From positions 7,688,001 to 7,752,000 of the forward strand of contig OZ245818.1 in assembly GCA_965228435.1 (NCBI GenBank): a DNA stretch of 64,000 nucleotides, in the 5' to 3' direction. The notes below the pieces were generated by a model. The model made no database searches. It was not told the DNA's origin and saw nothing but the letters and a program-made list of their open reading frames with translations. Positions within the stretch are counted from its first letter, which is position 1. Every line of letters starts with the position of its first letter. The stretch comes from Hoeflea_A sp965228435. Its GTDB lineage: Bacteria > Pseudomonadota > Alphaproteobacteria > Rhizobiales > Rhizobiaceae. The position numbers and the translations under genes were made by a program. Shown here one piece after another: positions 34,994 through 44,377 of the stretch.

Positions 34994-36406
34994 TCAGCGC
35001 CGCTTCTTCTTGGAAGCAAACGGATTATCGCCCTTGCGGTATGAAATCCTCAGAGGAACTCCAGGCAGACTGAAATCCTCGCGCAGCCCGTTGATCAGAT
35101 AACGCGTGTAGGACGCCGGCAACGCGTCCGGCCGGGTGCAGGAGATGACGAAGCCCGGAGGACGAGCCTTGATTTGGGTCATGTATTTCAATCGCAACCG
35201 CCGCCCCGATACGGCTGGCGGCGGATGCTGCACCGTCATGGTTTCGAGCCAGCGATTGAGCCGAGCGGTGGAGATGCGTCGGTTCCAGGTCCGGTGCGTA
35301 TCAACGACCGCCTGCATGAGTTTGTCCAGCCCATTGCCGGTCAGCCCGGAGACCGGAACGGCGCGAATGCCGCGGACCTGGGGCAGGAGCCTTTCGGTCT
35401 TCTCGCGCAGATCGGCCAGAGTCTCCTGGCGATCTTCCACAATGTCCCATTTGTTGAAGGCGATGACCGGCGCCCTGCCCTCGCGGATCACCAGGTCGGC
35501 GATCTGCAGGTCCTGCTTTTCGAACGGGACATCGACATCGAGAACGATCACAACGACCTCAGCGAAGCGGATAGCCCGAAGAGCGTCGGCGACCGACAGT
35601 TTTTCGATCTTCTCCTGGACCCGTGCCTTGCGGCGCAGGCCGGCCGTGTCGAACATCTTGATATGCCGGCCCTTCCAATCCCAATCGACGGAGATGGAAT
35701 CGCGTGTGATGCCGGCCTCCGGACCGGTCAGCAGGCGCTCCTCGCCGACATAGCGGTTGATCAGGGTCGACTTGCCCGCATTGGGACGGCCGACGATGGC
35801 CACCCGGAGCGGCTTGCTATCGTCGTACGCTTCCTCTTCGCTTTCGTCGTCCTCGGCGGTGATGTCGACATTGGTGACAGCCTCAGCCTCTTCCAGAGGC
35901 AAGGCAATATCCTCGCCGATGGCTTCGACGATGGCGTCGCGAAGATCGAGCATGCCCTGGCCGTGCTCAGCCGAGATCGGACAGGGTTCGCCGAGACCCA
36001 GGCGAAAGGCATCATAGAGACCGCCCTCGGATCCTCGCGATTCTGCCTTGTTGGCAACCAGCACCACCGGTTTGCCGCGACGGCGCAGGATTGATGCCAG
36101 GGTTTCATCCGCCGGTGTGATACCGGCTTTGGCGTCAACCAGGAAAAGCGCCAGATCGGCTTCATCGATGGCCGCCTCGGTCTGAGCCCGCATACGCCCC
36201 TCGAGCGAATCGGGGTCCGATTCTTCGAGACCAGCCGTGTCGATGATGCCGAACTCAAGGTCGACAAGCCGAGCGTCCCCCGGTCGACGGTCGCGGGTCA
36301 GTCCGGGCGTATCGTCGACGAGCGCAAGTTTTCGGCCGGCGAGCCGATTAAAGAGGGTTGATTTGCCGACATTGGGACGCCCGACAATGGCGACGGTAAA
36401 GGACAT
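34994..36406 (-). CDS. der: GTPase Der (EngA), 50S ribosome assembly factor
   Basis: 470 residues with two tandem G domains: GRPNVGKSTL (about 8-17), DTPG, and NKAE in the first; GRPNAGKSTL (about 209-218), DTAGLRRK, and NKWD in the second; then a C-terminal KH-like domain (about 360-470) with a basic tail. Essential in most bacteria. It follows the YfgM-like gene by about 18 bases, a pairing also known in gammaproteobacteria (yfgM-bamB-der). Confidence 0.97.
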   Translation of the reverse strand: MSFTVAIVGRPNVGKSTLFNRLAGRKLALVDDTPGLTRDRRPGDARLVDLEFGIIDTAGLEESDPDSLEGRMRAQTEAAIDEADLALFLVDAKAGITPADETLASILRRRGKPVVLVANKAESRGSEGGLYDAFRLGLGEPCPISAEHGQGMLDLRDAIVEAIGEDIALPLEEAEAVTNVDITAEDDESEEEAYDDSKPLRVAIVGRPNAGKSTLINRYVGEERLLTGPEAGITRDSISVDWDWKGRHIKMFDTAGLRRKARVQEKIEKLSVADALRAIRFAEVVVIVLDVDVPFEKQDLQIADLVIREGRAPVIAFNKWDIVEDRQETLADLREKTERLLPQVRGIRAVPVSGLTGNGLDKLMQAVVDTHRTWNRRISTARLNRWLETMTVQHPPPAVSGRRLRLKYMTQIKARPPGFVISCTRPDALPASYTRYLINGLREDFSLPGVPLRISYRKGDNPFASKKKRR

Positions 36407-36424
36407 CTGGGCACCCGAAACAGG

Positions 36425-37096
36425 TCAGGATTGAGCCGCCTTGCCGCTGGCGGCAATCAGGTCGAGCATGATCTCGGTGCGCTGAAACACACCGGAGGGA
36501 ACTTCGGTATCGCCGGCGATGAGATCGAACCATTCACGCGCCTTGGCGATATCGCCCGCTTTCCATGCGGCCAGGCCCAGGGCTTCACGGGCCGAATGAC
36601 GCATGGAGTTGTCGGCTCCGCTGAGTTGTTCAACCTGACCAGCAACATCCTCGTAGCTGCCATGATCAACCAGCAGATAGCCAGCGCGGATGCGGGCCGC
36701 ATCGCGAAGCGCGGTTGGAACACCGCCATCATTGCCGATGGTCGAGAACGCCGAAATGGCCGCCTGGTAGTCCTGCTTGTCGGCAAGAACCGTCGCAGCG
36801 CGCATGCGGGCCAACACCGGGTAGGACCCGTGCCCGTCTTTCTCCAGGGTTTGCAGAGCTTCCAGCGCCTGGTCCTGCTGACCGTCACGCGCCAGGTTCA
36901 GAGCAGCGAGGAAGGCGTCGCCGGATTGCGAGGCCTGGCTCTGACGCCAGTAGTCGTATCCCCGGTCCGCGGCCGTGCCGGCGACGATGAGCACGGCAAC
37001 GCCTATGATGTACTTGCCGAAGCGCGTCCAGATGTTCTTCATCCGGTCGGAGCGCAGTTCCTCGTCGACTTCGCGAATAAAACTGTCGTCTGACAT
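36425..37096 (-). CDS. YfgM-like tetratricopeptide membrane protein
   Basis: 223 residues. An acidic N-terminus (SDDSFIREVDEELRSDRM) precedes a single membrane helix (KYIIGVAVLIVAGTAADRGYDYW, about 28-46) and a TPR_21-type periplasmic domain (about 60-215). Matches YfgM, an ancillary chaperone factor associated with the SecYEG translocon. Located just before der on the same strand. Confidence 0.85.
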   Translation of the reverse strand: MSDDSFIREVDEELRSDRMKNIWTRFGKYIIGVAVLIVAGTAADRGYDYWRQSQASQSGDAFLAALNLARDGQQDQALEALQTLEKDGHGSYPVLARMRAATVLADKQDYQAAISAFSTIGNDGGVPTALRDAARIRAGYLLVDHGSYEDVAGQVEQLSGADNSMRHSAREALGLAAWKAGDIAKAREWFDLIAGDTEVPSGVFQRTEIMLDLIAASGKAAQS

Positions 37097-37241
37097 GTGT
37101 TAACCCGGCTGGCCCGGTCCTCAACTCGATGCGCGGCTGCGCATCATTGCGATGTGCTTAAGCGGCGCCTTGTACCTGATTTTGCCGCGCATGTAAGCGG
37201 AAATCTGGGCTTTCGCAACCGCCGTATCCGGGGCGATGTGG

Positions 37242-37826
37242 TCAGATGACGATTGGCGGCAGGCCGATGAGCCATTCGTGCAGCTTCCAAACGAACAGAA
37301 CATAGGCAACAAAGCCGATCACAATGGCGATAATGTCGTTGCGCACCGGTCCGGGCGCCGGGGGCGTTGTCAGACCGGCGCGTTCTCGTCGGCTTTCGGA
37401 GATACGATCGCAGATTGCCCAGACGAGAAAGCCGCCAAACAACAACACTGAAGCCAGATCGCCGTTGCTCAACAGGTGACCGAAGGCCCACAATTTGACG
37501 GCAAGGAGCATCGGATGCTTGATCGCCGCCTTGATCCGTCCAGACGGGACATAGGCCGACGCGAGCAGGATGAAGGACACCAGCATCAGCAGCAAGGTGA
37601 TGTGGCTGAACCAGAAGGGCAGAACGTAGAGTATCGGCCCCTCACCCTGAGCAGCACCGAAGCCCCAGATGATCAGGACGAAACCGACAAGGGCGACAAT
37701 GGAATAGAGGCCTTTCCAGGCGTTCTCTCCGCGCTGGGCAATGAAGTCCGCCCGGAATTGCGGCGCAACCATACGCACCGAGTGAATGCCGAGAAACAGC
37801 ACCAGCCCCAAAATCAGCCAAATCAT
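37242..37826 (-). CDS. NnrU family membrane protein
   Basis: 194 residues with about six membrane helices: starts MIWLILGLVLFLGIHSVRM, and contains HPMLLAVKLWAFGHLLSNGDLASVLLFGGFLVWA, the conserved histidine-rich NnrU segment. NnrU was named from denitrification loci, but many organisms without denitrification carry it. No denitrification gene is nearby. The 145 bases to the YfgM-like gene show no recognised feature. Confidence 0.87.
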   Translation of the reverse strand: MIWLILGLVLFLGIHSVRMVAPQFRADFIAQRGENAWKGLYSIVALVGFVLIIWGFGAAQGEGPILYVLPFWFSHITLLLMLVSFILLASAYVPSGRIKAAIKHPMLLAVKLWAFGHLLSNGDLASVLLFGGFLVWAICDRISESRRERAGLTTPPAPGPVRNDIIAIVIGFVAYVLFVWKLHEWLIGLPPIVI

Positions 37827-37894
37827 GCTCGCCCCCTTTGCCCGCGTATCCGCCGAGCCGTTTCAATTGACGCTGAATGATTCTAATCTGGCAT

Positions 37895-38227
37895 ATGGCA
37901 ATTGATCTGGGTATTGCAAGAAATCGGCTGGCGGAGCGGAAGGCGGAGATCGAGGACATGTCGCGCCTTTCGGAGGAGGCAAGATCCACGGTTATGCTCG
38001 ACCAGCAGGCCGTCGGACGCCTGTCGCGCATGGATTCGATGCAACAGCAGGCTATGGCCGAAGCGCAGGAGCGGCAAAGGCAGCGCGATTTGACCCGTAT
38101 CGAGATGGCCGAGCGGCGGATCAAGGACGGCGATTACGGCTATTGCATCGAGTGCGATTGCGAAATTCCGGACGGCCGTCTGGCCATCGATCCCATGGCG
38201 GAAAAGTGCGTCAACTGCGCATCATAG
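37895..38227 (+). CDS. TraR/DksA-type zinc finger protein
   Basis: 110 residues. Two helices (about 5-75, with RKAEIEDMSRLSEEARS and a Gln/Met-rich stretch) make a coiled coil, followed by the C4 zinc finger CIEC...CVNC (positions about 91-109). This is the short DksA-like class that binds RNA polymerase through its secondary channel. It lacks the DxxDxA tip of E. coli DksA, so the effect on transcription is open. ATG 37895 was taken over ATG 37877, because the alignment-like start MAIDLGIARNRL begins there. Confidence 0.85.
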   Translation: MAIDLGIARNRLAERKAEIEDMSRLSEEARSTVMLDQQAVGRLSRMDSMQQQAMAEAQERQRQRDLTRIEMAERRIKDGDYGYCIECDCEIPDGRLAIDPMAEKCVNCAS

Positions 38228-38334
38228 TTCCGCCCGAATCGGACGCCCATTGATTACACCTGTATTTTTGGGTCATCACTTTGTTTCATCTCTGATATAT
38301 TGAGTGAAAAAATCGTCTGGTTTCGGGGGGTGGC

Positions 38335-39318
38335 ATGCCTGTACGCGTGGCGTTCGTGGGTCTATTGGCGAGTCTTTTCATGGCTTTGCCGACATCTGCT
38401 GATACATCGCACAAGGATCAGCTGGTCATCGTTTCCTTCGATGGCGCCCATGACAACCAGTTGTGGGCCAAGAGCCGCGCCATCGCCGCGGAAACCGGCG
38501 CCCGGTTTACCTATTTCCTGTCCTGCACCTTTTTGATGACCCGTGAACAGGGCAAAGCCTACAAGGCACCCGGGCAGCGCCGCGGCCGCTCGAATGTTGG
38601 TTTTGCGCAGACGCGTGAGGAGGTTGGCCAGCGGCTCGACCATATCTGGAGCGCTCGGGGCGAAGGCCACGAAATGGCCAGCCACGGGTGCGGCCATTTC
38701 GACGGCAAACGCTGGAGCAAGCGGCAATGGAAGACTGAATTCGCTTCCTTTTCGGATACGCTCGAAAGAGCCTGGACCAATGCCGGCCGTTCAGAGGAAG
38801 AACCGTCCGGCTGGAAAGACTTTGCAGAAAGCGAGATTGCCGGCTTCAGGGCCCCTTACCTGTCGACCAATGGCGCCATGATCGATGCGCTTGATGCGAC
38901 CGGATTTGCCTATGACGCCAGCGGCGTGTCGCGCGGACCTGTTCTGCCTGGACAACACAAGGGGTTGTCGACTTTCGAGTTGCCGCTGATCACGGAGGGT
39001 CCGCGCAATCGTCGGGTCATTGCGATGGACTACAATCTGTTCGTTCGCCACTCCGGCGGACTGGAAAATGCCTCCCAGTCGAAGGACTTCGAGGATCGCA
39101 GTTATGAAGCCTTCAAACGGGCTTTCGACGGCGAATATGATGGTGCGCGCCGCCCGCTTCAGATCGGCATGCATTTCGTTGAAATGAATGGCGGCGCCTA
39201 TTGGCGGGCGGTTGAACGTTTGTTGGCCGACGTCTGTGGCCTCGAGGACGTCGCATGCGTCACCTACCGCGAAGCGATCGAGCGACTGGAGCGGCGTGAC
39301 GCTGGCGGCGGCGCCTGA
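38335..39318 (+). CDS. Secreted polysaccharide deacetylase
   Basis: 327 residues. An N-terminal signal peptide (VAFVGLLASLFMALPTSADT, cleavage near 22) leads into a NodB-type CE4 fold: VSFDGAHDNQLW (catalytic Asp region), EMASHGCGHF (His-x3-His metal ligands), GFRAPYLS (Arg motif). CE4 enzymes remove N- or O-acetyl groups from peptidoglycan, chitin-like or exopolysaccharides; the substrate is unknown. GGGGGGTGGC precedes the ATG. It is monocistronic. Confidence 0.85.
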   Translation: MPVRVAFVGLLASLFMALPTSADTSHKDQLVIVSFDGAHDNQLWAKSRAIAAETGARFTYFLSCTFLMTREQGKAYKAPGQRRGRSNVGFAQTREEVGQRLDHIWSARGEGHEMASHGCGHFDGKRWSKRQWKTEFASFSDTLERAWTNAGRSEEEPSGWKDFAESEIAGFRAPYLSTNGAMIDALDATGFAYDASGVSRGPVLPGQHKGLSTFELPLITEGPRNRRVIAMDYNLFVRHSGGLENASQSKDFEDRSYEAFKRAFDGEYDGARRPLQIGMHFVEMNGGAYWRAVERLLADVCGLEDVACVTYREAIERLERRDAGGGA

Positions 39319-39433
39319 TCAGATCGCTTCGGGCTGAACGATTTTCGTTTACCCAACGAGAATATGCCGCTGTACATGTTTGCGTCACCATTGCATGACA
39401 GTGTCGACGGCCTACAACAATGGAGCGAAACCG

Positions 39434-40585
39434 ATGCGGTTCACACCACTCGCCTTTTCCCTTGCCGCAAGCCTTATGCTTGCTTCAGCCGCACCGGCGG
39501 CGGATGACGACACCATCCTGTTTGGCGCGGTGTTCAATCTGGCAGGGCCGCAGGCGACCTTCGGTGTGCCCTCATCGAATGGCGCCATGCTGGCGATGCA
39601 GCAGATCAACGATGATGGCGGCGTCCTCGACAAGGACCTGGCCGCCATCACGATCGCCAGCGACAGCAATCTCTCGATCGTGGGTCAAGCGATGCAAAGT
39701 GCGCTTATCGAAAGCCCCTCCCTGGTCGCTTACCTCGGCCTGTCAGACCCGACCCAAGTGCGTGCAGCGGCAGAGGTCTCAAAGCAAAGCGGGCACGTCT
39801 TTTTGACCAGCGGGGCAACGTCGCCGAAGCTGACCGAAGCCTATCCGGACATTCTCTTCCTTGCCTGTTTCGGCGACAATGTGCAGGCGGCTGCGGGTGC
39901 AGAATGGGCTTACGGCAAGCTTGGCGCCAAGACCGTGCACATCCTGGCCGACATGGAGCGCACCTATCCAAAGCTGCTGCAGGGGTATTTTGCCGAAAGT
40001 TTCACGGCTTTGGGCGGCAAAGTCTCCGGCACCGATTCACTGACCATGCAAAGCGACACCGTTGCCGTGAAGGACCCCGGCGATGTGGATCTGGTCTATG
40101 TCAGCGTCGAGACGGCCGCGGCGGCGGTAAAGGTGATCAAGAGCCTGCGGGATGCCGGATACAAGGGCCCTGTCCTCGGTGGCGACGGCTATGACGACCC
40201 GAGCGTCTGGGCCAAGGCCGGAGATCTGGGTGATATCTATTTCACCACCCACGTCTATCTCGGCGCCGACAATCCCGATCCGACCGTGACCGCTTTTGTC
40301 TCAGACTATAAGCTTACCTATGGCGACGAACCTTCAGCGTTCTCGGCGCTGGCCTATGATGCCGTCGGGCTGATGGCGGAGGCGATCAAGAATGTCGGTG
40401 CACCCGATTCAACAAAGATCGCTGAAGGCCTGCTCGCTATCGACGGCTACAAGGGCGTCACCGGCACCATCAGCTACGCCGGCGGCACACACATCCCGGT
40501 CAAGTCGGTCACGATCGTGAAGGTCGAGCAAAGCACGCTCAAGCTGGTTGAAACGGTAACGCCGAAAAACGTTCCGAATCCATAA
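39434..40585 (+). CDS. Branched-chain amino-acid-type ABC transporter substrate-binding protein (LivK-like)
   Basis: 383 residues. Signal peptide MRFTPLAFSLAASLMLASAAPAA, then a type I periplasmic binding fold (peripla_BP_6): ILFGAVFNLAGPQATFG, GAMLAMQQINDDGG, LIESPSLVAYLGLSDP, VKVIKSLRDAGYKGPVLGGDGYDDP, ALAYDAVGLMAEAIKN. ATG 39434 has GGAG about 9 bases before it; the frame is open to 39380. No matching permease or ATPase lies in the window, so it is an orphan binding component; the ligand may be an amino acid, amide or aromatic acid. Confidence 0.87.
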   Translation: MRFTPLAFSLAASLMLASAAPAADDDTILFGAVFNLAGPQATFGVPSSNGAMLAMQQINDDGGVLDKDLAAITIASDSNLSIVGQAMQSALIESPSLVAYLGLSDPTQVRAAAEVSKQSGHVFLTSGATSPKLTEAYPDILFLACFGDNVQAAAGAEWAYGKLGAKTVHILADMERTYPKLLQGYFAESFTALGGKVSGTDSLTMQSDTVAVKDPGDVDLVYVSVETAAAAVKVIKSLRDAGYKGPVLGGDGYDDPSVWAKAGDLGDIYFTTHVYLGADNPDPTVTAFVSDYKLTYGDEPSAFSALAYDAVGLMAEAIKNVGAPDSTKIAEGLLAIDGYKGVTGTISYAGGTHIPVKSVTIVKVEQSTLKLVETVTPKNVPNP

Positions 40586-40611
40586 AGCGAGATTCGACCA
40601 GTTCGGACCGT

Positions 40612-41610
40612 TTAACGGCGACCGTCGGCGATCAGTTCACGCTGGACGATGGCCAGGCTGGTTGGTGCATCCTGCCGGGAGATCGCCTCTTTCAGCGCAG
40701 CGTCACCCGCAAGCCGACGAGCGATCGGTAGCAGCTGTTCGACGACTTCGATGTTGAGCTTCGCCTCGGCAACCGGATCGACACCGGCGTGGTCCGGAAA
40801 CGTATCGAAGTAGAGGGCGCCCTCGTAGTCCATCGAGACCAGCGTCGCCAGCAATTCCACTGTCTGGATCGGGTGCACACTGGCGACGGCCAGGCCGTCG
40901 TCGCGCTTGGCATAACCGTCGTTGAGATGCACGCCCAGCAACCGGCTGTGGCGCGCGCCGACCACGGCCGCCCAGGCCGGCATTTCGTCAGCATAGAGCA
41001 CGTGGGCAAAGTCCAGCGTCACGCCGAGATTGCCGCGCTCGGCCTCGCGGATCGCCAGAAGCGTTGCGCCCAGATCGGGCATCAGGGCGAAGGCACGTGG
41101 TTCGTTGGGCTTGTATTCGATGGCGATATCGACATCTGGATTGTGGTCGCAAACGCGGCGGATCGCGTCGACGGTGTCGTCCCAGGCCCTGGCGTAGTCC
41201 ATCTGGAACGAATAATCGAACCCGTCCTGCCCGAGCCACAGGGTCATCAGGGTCCCACCCATATCCGCCAGCGTATCGATGCCACGACGCGTCAGATCGA
41301 TCGCGGCATCCCGCACGCCCCTGTCCGGATGGGTGAAGGCGCCAATCTTGAAGTCCGGCAATGAATAGTAGCGCATCGCCAGGCCGTTGAGCGCCATGCC
41401 GCTCGCCTGCAGGGCGCCACCGATTTCGGCGACGGCCTCGTCTTGGAAATGGTCCGGATAGTTGAGGTCCGCGGCCGTCAGTCCGGCAGATGCAGCCCGC
41501 TCAATCAGGTCACGGGTGGTGACGGCGTTGCGCTCCTGCCCTGCCCGCGCACCGATGCGGAAGGCATTGAGGCGCGCGGCATAGAGGGGAGATCGATCGG
41601 CAAGGCTCAT
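40612..41610 (-). CDS. TIM-barrel sugar phosphate isomerase/epimerase family protein
   Basis: 332 residues, AP_endonuc_2 (xylose-isomerase-like) barrel. Metal-site residues appear in IEYKP (Glu), DFAH (Asp/His) and VHLNDGY (His/Asp), with FDTFPDHAG following. The family includes L-rhamnose isomerase, D-tagatose epimerase and inositol enzymes; the substrate is unknown. ATG 41610 lies 16 bases from the bacA stop on the same strand. Confidence 0.78.
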   Translation of the reverse strand: MSLADRSPLYAARLNAFRIGARAGQERNAVTTRDLIERAASAGLTAADLNYPDHFQDEAVAEIGGALQASGMALNGLAMRYYSLPDFKIGAFTHPDRGVRDAAIDLTRRGIDTLADMGGTLMTLWLGQDGFDYSFQMDYARAWDDTVDAIRRVCDHNPDVDIAIEYKPNEPRAFALMPDLGATLLAIREAERGNLGVTLDFAHVLYADEMPAWAAVVGARHSRLLGVHLNDGYAKRDDGLAVASVHPIQTVELLATLVSMDYEGALYFDTFPDHAGVDPVAEAKLNIEVVEQLLPIARRLAGDAALKEAISRQDAPTSLAIVQRELIADGRR

Positions 41611-41626
41611 ATCCGCTCCACTCCGA

Positions 41627-42916
41627 TCATGGCCGTTCGGCTTCGATGACCGTGGACAGCGGATCGGAACCGGAATCCAGACGCGCCAGGTATTCCGCAT
41701 CGATTCCCGGTAGCGGCTCGTTTCGAATGGCTGCCTCGAAGGTCTTCAGGCGTTTGTAGATCGACAGCAGGTCCACGATAGTGGTCCAAGAGTTGACGAG
41801 ATACTGAAATGAATTGCTCACTTGATTGAATGCAGACAATATCTGCTGCAAAATACCTAGAGTTATTTTGCCCGTTACTATAGTTGGTATGAGAATCGTA
41901 TATGCAAATATTCCGTCAGTTTGAATATAGAAACCTCTTGCAATATTGAAATACATGTAGTGGAAATAGAGCCTGAAATAGTTCCGGCGCACATTTGCAA
42001 AAAGCTGACCAACGGTTGGTGGCTGCGCTCTATCCTCATTATCTTCGCCGTATACGAGCTCCTTTCTATATGCGGCTTCAACACGCTGGTTTTTGAACTC
42101 TAAGCCAGGAAGCTTGATTCCAACCACCGACAGCAAAACCGTTCCGAACAACGACCAGAATATCGCGGCAGTGAAAAGCGGTGACGGGATAGCGCCGACA
42201 ATCGGCAACTCCGAAACGTGTTGTGACAGATCCCAAAGCAACGGCAGAAACGCAAAAAGTGTCATGACGGAATCAACTAAAGAAACGCCCAGACCCTCCA
42301 TTATCCCGGCGAATCGCATCGTGTCTTCCTGAACTCGTTGCGACGCTCCTTCAATGTGGCGTACTTCCGACCAACGTGACATATAGTAGTTGTTCATCGC
42401 TGTCCGCCAACGGAATATGAAGTGGCTAACGAGAAAGCGGGTCGCCACGAACACCGCCATCCACATGAATGCGATGTACGCGAATACAAGGATCAAATTA
42501 TATAGATCCCAAGCGGTTACATTTCCTTCGCCGTCGAGAGCATCCTGAACAGCATCGAAAAACGGACGTCGCCAATTGTTTAGGGCAACTGATACCTGCA
42601 CCGAGAAATACGTCGAAAATAGAATCACGGCGGACCCGATTATTGACCACCGAAACCACGGGTGTGGTGAGTACCAGTTCCAAAAAAGGGCAAAAATGGA
42701 AGCCGAAACAATGTAGTAGACGTAAAACCAGAGGAAGCTCTGGGTCCAAAAATACTGAATGCCTATTACCGGGGGTGTTCCTGGCTCTGGGAACTGAAAC
42801 CCAAAAAGTTCACCGATCTGAGCGCCGTAAGAATACCATACAAAGACGCACAAGGCCGTCCACAAGACGACAGACGTGAAAAACAACTTGGGACGGGGGA
42901 AAAATGATTTGAACAC
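41627..42916 (-). CDS. bacA: BacA/SbmA-type peptide transporter
   Basis: 429 residues, the full BacA/SbmA length, with several membrane helices. Key family blocks: WRTAMNNYYMSRWSEVRHIEGASQRVQEDTMRFA (about 180-213), GLEFKNQRVEAAYRKELVYGED and NYFRLYFHYMYFN. BacA imports antimicrobial and nodule-type peptides and affects lipid A modification with very long chain fatty acids in rhizobia and Brucella. From about 41800 upwards the DNA is markedly AT-richer than its neighbours, while the last ~170 coding bases are GC-rich, suggesting different ancestry or a hybrid. Confidence 0.9.
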   Translation of the reverse strand: MFKSFFPRPKLFFTSVVLWTALCVFVWYSYGAQIGELFGFQFPEPGTPPVIGIQYFWTQSFLWFYVYYIVSASIFALFWNWYSPHPWFRWSIIGSAVILFSTYFSVQVSVALNNWRRPFFDAVQDALDGEGNVTAWDLYNLILVFAYIAFMWMAVFVATRFLVSHFIFRWRTAMNNYYMSRWSEVRHIEGASQRVQEDTMRFAGIMEGLGVSLVDSVMTLFAFLPLLWDLSQHVSELPIVGAIPSPLFTAAIFWSLFGTVLLSVVGIKLPGLEFKNQRVEAAYRKELVYGEDNEDRAQPPTVGQLFANVRRNYFRLYFHYMYFNIARGFYIQTDGIFAYTILIPTIVTGKITLGILQQILSAFNQVSNSFQYLVNSWTTIVDLLSIYKRLKTFEAAIRNEPLPGIDAEYLARLDSGSDPLSTVIEAERP

Positions 42917-43029
42917 GCTTTTTTCTCGCTGTGTTTCCTCGGGAAGCTGACTGCCGGATGGTCGGTGATGCTTTGTTCTGATTTACCGCCCGATATTCCT
43001 ACCTATGGCCGCAGCCGTTCATTTGCATA

Positions 43030-44241
43030 TCACAATTGCGTGCCCGGAGGACCGGGCTTTGCCAGCAATGCACAGGCGGCGGAAATCAGCAATGCGGCAA
43101 GGGCGACGAGGCTTCCGGACGTGTAGTTTCCGCTGACATCGGCAAGAGTGCCGGCGACGGCGGGCCCAATGATCTGGCCGGTGCCGAAGGCGGCGGTCAT
43201 GATGGCGATGGCGCGCCGCGGAGACTGCGGCGACAACTTGCGGCCGATCTGCAGACCGTAGGCGGTCACTGCGACAAAGGTTCCGCCCAGAAGCACGCCG
43301 CCGATAAACGGCCCGGCCGGCACGGGAAGCAGCACGCTGGCGCCGACCCCGACCGCCTCGACAAGACAACCAAGGCTGAAGGTGAGGATCAGCCCGAAAC
43401 GGCGAACCGACGGAGCCCAGTAAAGCACCGAAGGTGCGGCAGCGATACCAGTGGCCAGCCAGACCAGGCCTTCCAGCGACAGATGGCCGCTGGCGCCGCG
43501 GATAATCGCCACCAGAAAGGTAGCGGTGACGATATAACCGAAGCCGAACAGGCCATAGGCAAAGGTGATTGAGATGAGTTTGCGGTCCCAGACGAGTGGC
43601 GGTTCACGCACCTCTCCATTGACCCGTACGGGGCCGGTTCGCACCAGGGCAACCGACACCACCGTTCCAGCCAGCGCCAAACCAGCCGCCGCGTACCAAC
43701 CGACCTGCCACCCTGCTCCGACAGTGTGGAGCCACAAGACAAGCAGGGCGGAACCGGCAATGCCGATGCCGACACCGGAAAAATGCAGGGCTTGCAAACC
43801 GGACCTGCCGGCGGCCTCGAAATGGCCGACAACGATCGCAGTGCAGAAAATCATGGCAAAGGCACTGGCGACGCCGGCTCCGAACCGGATCAGCGAAAGA
43901 CCGACGACAGTAGTGGTCAATGGCATCGCCGCGAGGAGCAGCGTGGTGGCGACAAGCGCCAGCAGAAAAGCCGGCCTCTCCCGGCCGGCGGCCCAGCCCA
44001 TGGCAGCCAGGATGGCGCCGGCGAGGTAGCCGACATAGTTGGCCGAAGCGATGATACCGGCATCGCGAGGGCTAAGACTGAGACCAGCCATGAGATCCGG
44101 CAATAGCGGGGTGAAGGCAAACCGGCCGAGCCCCATGGCCACCGCCATCATGGCAAGTCCGCCCAGAGCCAGCGGAACAACCGATGGCCGACGGTCAGTT
44201 GACGGGATGTCGGCGTCGGATCGGCGGCCGGTGTCTTTCAT
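43030..44241 (-). CDS. YbfB/YjiJ family MFS transporter
   Basis: 403 residues with 12 predicted helices, beginning after a charged N-terminus at LALGGLAMMAVAMGLGRFAFTPLLPDLM, the YbfB/YjiJ signature. Other motifs: GYLAGAILAAMGW, RFGAGVASAFAMIFCTAIVVG, AIAIMTAAFGTGQIIGPAVAGTLAD. Substrate unknown. ATG 44241 is the credible start; the frame opens to 44331. Divergent from arsR across 136 bases that hold a small palindrome. Confidence 0.85.
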   Translation of the reverse strand: MKDTGRRSDADIPSTDRRPSVVPLALGGLAMMAVAMGLGRFAFTPLLPDLMAGLSLSPRDAGIIASANYVGYLAGAILAAMGWAAGRERPAFLLALVATTLLLAAMPLTTTVVGLSLIRFGAGVASAFAMIFCTAIVVGHFEAAGRSGLQALHFSGVGIGIAGSALLVLWLHTVGAGWQVGWYAAAGLALAGTVVSVALVRTGPVRVNGEVREPPLVWDRKLISITFAYGLFGFGYIVTATFLVAIIRGASGHLSLEGLVWLATGIAAAPSVLYWAPSVRRFGLILTFSLGCLVEAVGVGASVLLPVPAGPFIGGVLLGGTFVAVTAYGLQIGRKLSPQSPRRAIAIMTAAFGTGQIIGPAVAGTLADVSGNYTSGSLVALAALLISAACALLAKPGPPGTQL

Positions 44242-44343
44242 GGCCGCTCTATGGCACCCGGGCGATCGCCATGCAAGCCGATTTCGACCGCACATGGAAG
44301 CCGCAAAATTTGCCACCGCCGTGCTTGACAACTCTCTTTGATT

Positions 44344-44355
44344 AACATAATTGTT
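44344..44355. promoter_or_regulatory. Candidate ArsR-type operator, AACA-N4-TGTT
   Basis: AACATAATTGTT sits 22-34 bases before the arsR ATG inside an AT-rich TTAACATAATTGTTATTTAAC stretch. ArsR-family repressors often bind imperfect palindromes of this size overlapping their own promoters. Weak by sequence alone. Confidence 0.35.
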
Positions 44356-44377
44356 ATTTAACTAATGAGGTAAATAA

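Noticed and set aside
37121..37312. 63-codon minus-strand frame between the YfgM-like gene and NnrU
   Set aside because: It runs into the NnrU 3' end, lacks a ribosome site and shows no recognisable pattern, although it would fill a 145-base gap.
37242..37826. NnrU as evidence of denitrification
   Set aside because: No nir, nor or nos genes occur in the window, and the family is widespread in non-denitrifiers.
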